A stretch of 64,000 nucleotides of DNA, taken from NCBI GenBank assembly GCA_948847595.1, contig CAQOGY010000002.1:62001-126000 (forward strand). Reading direction: 5' to 3'. The notes under the pieces were generated by a model that searched no databases, was not told the DNA's origin, and saw only the letters and a program-made list of their open reading frames with translations. Each line of letters begins with the position of its first letter. Position 1 is the stretch's first letter. Below, piece by piece: positions 61,000-64,000 of this stretch. This DNA comes from an uncultured Bacteroides sp. GTDB lineage: Bacteria > Bacteroidota > Bacteroidia > Bacteroidales > Bacteroidaceae. The translations under genes were made by a program, and so were the position numbers.

Positions 61000-62160
61000 A
61001 TGATACAATTATCAGAAATAACAAACTCTATATCCCCTTCCTTAACAAGGCGTCTATTTAACTTGGCCCAAAAATATGACAATGTTATAGACTTCACATT
61101 GGGAGATCCGGATATACATCCACACGATAAAATAAAAGAAGCTGGCTGTAAAGCGATACTGGAAGGTCGTACAAGATACTCCCCTAATGCCGGATTATTA
61201 GAATTAAGAGAAATAATATCTTCCAGATACAAGTTACAATATAATATAGAATACAACCCGACAAATGAGATTATGGTTACAGTTGGGGGAATGGAAGGAT
61301 TATATTTAACCCTGCTAGCCATTCTAAACAGAGGGGATGAAGTCATTATACCAGCTCCATATTGGATAAACTATGTACAGATGGTATGTATGTGTAGTGG
61401 AGAGCCCATTATCACAGCTCCTGTCAGCACCAATGACTTATCGATATCTATAGAAAATATAAGGAAGGCAATCACTCCTAAAACAAAAGCTATTATTTTA
61501 AATACGCCCAGCAACCCTTCCGGGCGGATAATTTCTGATGACTCCATCCAACAAATAGCACAGATAGCTATTGAGAATGATTTGATAGTAATAACAGATG
61601 AGGTATACAAAACACTACTTTATGATAATGCTCATTTCAAAAGTATTGTTACATGCGACAAGATGAAGGAACGCACTGTTGTTATCAATAGTTTATCAAA
61701 AGAATTCTGTATGACCGGATGGCGTTTGGGTTATGTAGCTGCACCTTCAGAATTAATATCAGTCATGACAATGTTTCAAGAGAACATAGCTGCTTGTGCT
61801 CCATTGCCGTCTCAGTATGCAGCAATAGAAGCACTAAGAAATTCGGAGAAATATTCGGCTGGTATGATTGAGGAATTCACTCTCCGCCGAAATGTTTTAT
61901 TGGAAGAAGTTGCCAAAATCAAAACAATAACAGTCGATGCGCCACAAGGAACCTTTTATGCAATGTTAAATATAAAATCTACCGGATTAAAATCTGAGGA
62001 GTTCGCATATGCCCTTTTAGAGAAAGAACAGGTAGCAGTGGTTCCTGGAATAACTTACGGTGATTGTTGCGAGGATTTTATCCGGATTGCTTTTACATTA
62101 GATATATATAAAATTAAAGAAGGAATTCAAAGACTTAAGCGATTTGTCGAAAGTTTATAA
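61000..62160 (+). CDS. Class I/II pyridoxal-phosphate aminotransferase
   Basis: A 386-residue fold-type I aminotransferase of the aspartate aminotransferase group: DFTLGDPDIHPHD, NTPSNPSGRI, VITDEVYKTLLYD and the PLP lysine in NSLSKEFCMTGWRLGY. It acts on amino acids rather than sugars. Placed before an ATP-grasp ligase, it may supply an unusual amino acid for linking to the amino sugar made by the previous gene. This is inference. Confidence 0.88.
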   Translation: MIQLSEITNSISPSLTRRLFNLAQKYDNVIDFTLGDPDIHPHDKIKEAGCKAILEGRTRYSPNAGLLELREIISSRYKLQYNIEYNPTNEIMVTVGGMEGLYLTLLAILNRGDEVIIPAPYWINYVQMVCMCSGEPIITAPVSTNDLSISIENIRKAITPKTKAIILNTPSNPSGRIISDDSIQQIAQIAIENDLIVITDEVYKTLLYDNAHFKSIVTCDKMKERTVVINSLSKEFCMTGWRLGYVAAPSELISVMTMFQENIAACAPLPSQYAAIEALRNSEKYSAGMIEEFTLRRNVLLEEVAKIKTITVDAPQGTFYAMLNIKSTGLKSEEFAYALLEKEQVAVVPGITYGDCCEDFIRIAFTLDIYKIKEGIQRLKRFVESL

Positions 62161-62161
62161 G

Positions 62162-63361
62162 ATGAAAAAAGTTTTAATGCTAGGAGGCTCTTTATATCAG
62201 GTCTATGCGATTAAAGAAGCTGTAAAAATGGGATATTATGTAATCACCTGCGATTACTTGCCGAATAACCCAGGACATCAGTATGCCCACGAATATTATA
62301 ATGTCAGCACAACAGATAAGGAGGCTATTTACGAGTTAGCCAAAAGACTTCAAGTAGATGGCGTCGTTGCATATGCTTCAGATCCCGCAGCTCCTACAGC
62401 TGCTTATGTTTGTGAGAAACTAGGATTGCCTACCAGCCCCTATACTTCTGTAGAAATTCTTTCTCAGAAAGACTTATTCAGACGATATCTGGCTGAACAT
62501 AATTTCAATGTTCCCAAATACGTCGGATGTACTTCATACACGGAGGCTTTGGAAGAAATCAAGAATTTAACCCTTCCTGTTATGATAAAGCCTGTCGATT
62601 CATCAGGAAGTAAAGGCATCAATAAACTGACTAACGTAGATCAACTAAAAGACTTTATAGAAGATGCCCTCTCATATTCCCGTGAAAAACGCATTATTAT
62701 TGAGGAATTCATAGAGAAGGACGGATATCAGATATCAGGAGATGCCTTTTCCGTAGACGGAATTTTAAAATTCCACTGTTTTGGAAACGAATACTACAGT
62801 TCTTCAGTTGTCAAAGATTTCGCCCCACTTGGTGAATGCTGGCCTTTCCAAATGAAACCTGAAATTATAACAGAGCTAGAAAAGGACATACAGCGTCTGA
62901 TTTCTGAACTAAAAATGGGGACAACCGCATATAATGTCGAGGCTATTCTTGGCAAAAACGGGAAATTGTATATACTGGAGTTAGGTGCCAGAAGCGGTGG
63001 CAGTTTAATACCTCAGATTACGGAACTGGCAACAGGAGTCAACATGGTTAAATATGTGATAAAAGCAGCTTTGGGAGAAGATTGCTCTGAAATAGAGATG
63101 TCACCTGCACGAGGATATTGGTCTAATTATATGTTACATAGCAAACAGACCGGACGGTTTAAAGAAATATCATTTGATGAAAACTTTGCAAGAAACAATC
63201 TGGTAGATTGTGTAACAGAACTGAAAAGTGGAGACAATGTTCATGCTTTCCGCGATGCTGGCGATGCATTGGGAACACTTATCCTCAAATATTCTTCGAA
63301 AGAAGAAATGTTTAATGTTATAGAAAACATGGACCAGTTTGTACATATTATTATTGATTAA
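62162..63361 (+). CDS. ATP-grasp ligase
   Basis: A 399-residue enzyme. The N-terminal pre-grasp domain starts KKVLMLGGSLYQVYAIKEA. The ATP-grasp core has LPVMIKPVDSSGSKGINKLTN, IIEEFIEKDGYQISGDAF and the Mg-binding LYILELGARSGGSLIP. Such stand-alone ligases join a carboxylate to an amine using ATP, here plausibly an amino acid to an amino sugar or another amino acid. The ATG at 62162, one base after the previous stop, is chosen over an in-frame TTG at 62144. Confidence 0.88.
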   Translation: MKKVLMLGGSLYQVYAIKEAVKMGYYVITCDYLPNNPGHQYAHEYYNVSTTDKEAIYELAKRLQVDGVVAYASDPAAPTAAYVCEKLGLPTSPYTSVEILSQKDLFRRYLAEHNFNVPKYVGCTSYTEALEEIKNLTLPVMIKPVDSSGSKGINKLTNVDQLKDFIEDALSYSREKRIIIEEFIEKDGYQISGDAFSVDGILKFHCFGNEYYSSSVVKDFAPLGECWPFQMKPEIITELEKDIQRLISELKMGTTAYNVEAILGKNGKLYILELGARSGGSLIPQITELATGVNMVKYVIKAALGEDCSEIEMSPARGYWSNYMLHSKQTGRFKEISFDENFARNNLVDCVTELKSGDNVHAFRDAGDALGTLILKYSSKEEMFNVIENMDQFVHIIID

Positions 63362-63364
63362 AAT

Positions 63365-63808
63365 ATGAGTATAACAATCCATACAGAACCTCTAGCATAT
63401 ACCGAATTCAGAGATTTTATCATATCCTCTGCAAACTGGTTTGTTCCTTCTCTGTTACAGATGCCTAACCTGGATGAATGGATATTGAAAATGTACCATA
63501 ACGGCTCTATGTACTATACTATTTCAGAATCTAACATTATATCCTTAATTGTTGGCTATTACAATAGAGAAGAGAGATTTTTATATATACCCTATGTCTG
63601 TGTAAACCCCAACCATCAAGGTCATGGGATCTCTCAAAAAACAATAAATTATATCATAGAACATCTTTCTACGGACATTCAGGAGATATTGCTCGAAGTT
63701 AGAAAAGACAATAACAATGCACTTCATGCATATCATAAAATGGGATTTTATGAGGCTGAGGATAGGGATGAAAAGTATTTAATGAAGAAAGAGGTACACA
63801 AAAGTTAA
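63365..63808 (+). CDS. GNAT family N-acetyltransferase
   Basis: A 147-residue acyltransferase. The acetyl-CoA loop lies in YIPYVCVNPNHQGHGISQKTINYI (QGHGIS takes the Q/RxxGxG/A role), followed by ILLEVRKDNNNALHAYHKMGFYEAEDRD, the usual C-terminal GNAT strand. In this operon it may acetylate the amino sugar or amino acid product. It starts 3 bases after the ATP-grasp stop. Confidence 0.88.
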   Translation: MSITIHTEPLAYTEFRDFIISSANWFVPSLLQMPNLDEWILKMYHNGSMYYTISESNIISLIVGYYNREERFLYIPYVCVNPNHQGHGISQKTINYIIEHLSTDIQEILLEVRKDNNNALHAYHKMGFYEAEDRDEKYLMKKEVHKS

Positions 63809-63814
63809 TATTGA

Positions 63815-64000
63815 ATGAAAGATATAGCAAATACTCCATTAGTAAGTATAATTTGTAGCACATATAATCATGGATTATATATATCCCAGTGTCTAGACGG
63901 TTTTCTAATGCAAAAGACAAATTTTCCATTTGAAATTCTAATCCATGATGATGCATCCACTGATAATACTCCTGATATCATTCGCGAGTACGAGCATAAT
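63815..64000 (+). CDS. GT2 family glycosyltransferase (partial, N-terminal)
   Basis: The first 62 residues are visible and run off the window. PLVSIICSTYNHGLYISQCLDGFLMQ and FEILIHDDASTDNTPDIIREY are the start of the GT-A fold with the nucleotide-binding acid residues. It starts 6 bases after the GNAT stop and continues the glycan operon. Confidence 0.85.
   Translation, partial: MKDIANTPLVSIICSTYNHGLYISQCLDGFLMQKTNFPFEILIHDDASTDNTPDIIREYEHN

Overview
The window is a stretch of a Bacteroides chromosome. The evidence is the genus-type promoter (TTTG, 19-22 bp, TAnnTTTG) in front of many genes, a SusR-like transmembrane AraC regulator, a TonB-dependent receptor, a VirE/HU-type gene pair seen near capsule loci, and housekeeping proteins of Bacteroidales type. 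I cannot name the species from sequence alone. No tRNA, rRNA, CRISPR array, integrase or transposase was seen.

Layout. 1-13 kb is mostly housekeeping: the 3' end of gyrB, a DUF3109 protein, gpmI, a secreted thioredoxin-like protein, a CorA-type transporter, an outer-membrane DUF5723 protein, rnhB and the membrane pyrophosphatase hppA. 13-21 kb is a small carbohydrate locus: a transmembrane AraC regulator without kinase or receiver domains, divergent from an orphan TonB receptor and a GH36 alpha-galactosidase. 21-32 kb, leftward, carries ybjQ, the Fe-S assembly genes sufBCDS, a cvpA-like gene and rimP-nusA-infB. 32-41 kb holds a TIR-SEL1 protein, a DUF45 metalloprotease, a head-GIN lipoprotein, an ECF sigma factor with a probable anti-sigma partner, argB, speA, aroK, a nitroreductase and an RNase H. 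42-48 kb encodes GtrA, GT87 and GT2 glycosyltransferases, a polysaccharide deacetylase and an MsbA-like exporter. 48-56 kb has a VirE/DUF3874 protein divergent from an HU-like protein, the latter enclosed by 111-bp inverted repeats, then two tandem DUF5722 lipoproteins, one frameshifted. 56-64 kb is a surface glycan region: a gtrA-gtrB-gtrC-like cassette, a GT14 enzyme, and a rightward operon of sugar aminotransferase, class I aminotransferase, ATP-grasp ligase, GNAT acetyltransferase and a GT2 enzyme cut by the window edge.

The most unusual structure is outside the genes. Three intergenic regions (6364-6441, 21063-21144, 50782-50855) each carry exactly four palindromic units repeated every 22 bp. 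The palindrome sequence differs between loci, the spacing is the same, and the spacers are diverged. A second theme is an ECF-type promoter, TGCAAC-N17-CGTCTAAT, shared by ybjQ and the head-GIN lipoprotein gene, with variants ahead of a possible ncRNA and ahead of the window's own ECF sigma gene. Two short transcription units (near 13.2 kb and 10.4 kb) may make a small RNA and a 24-residue peptide.
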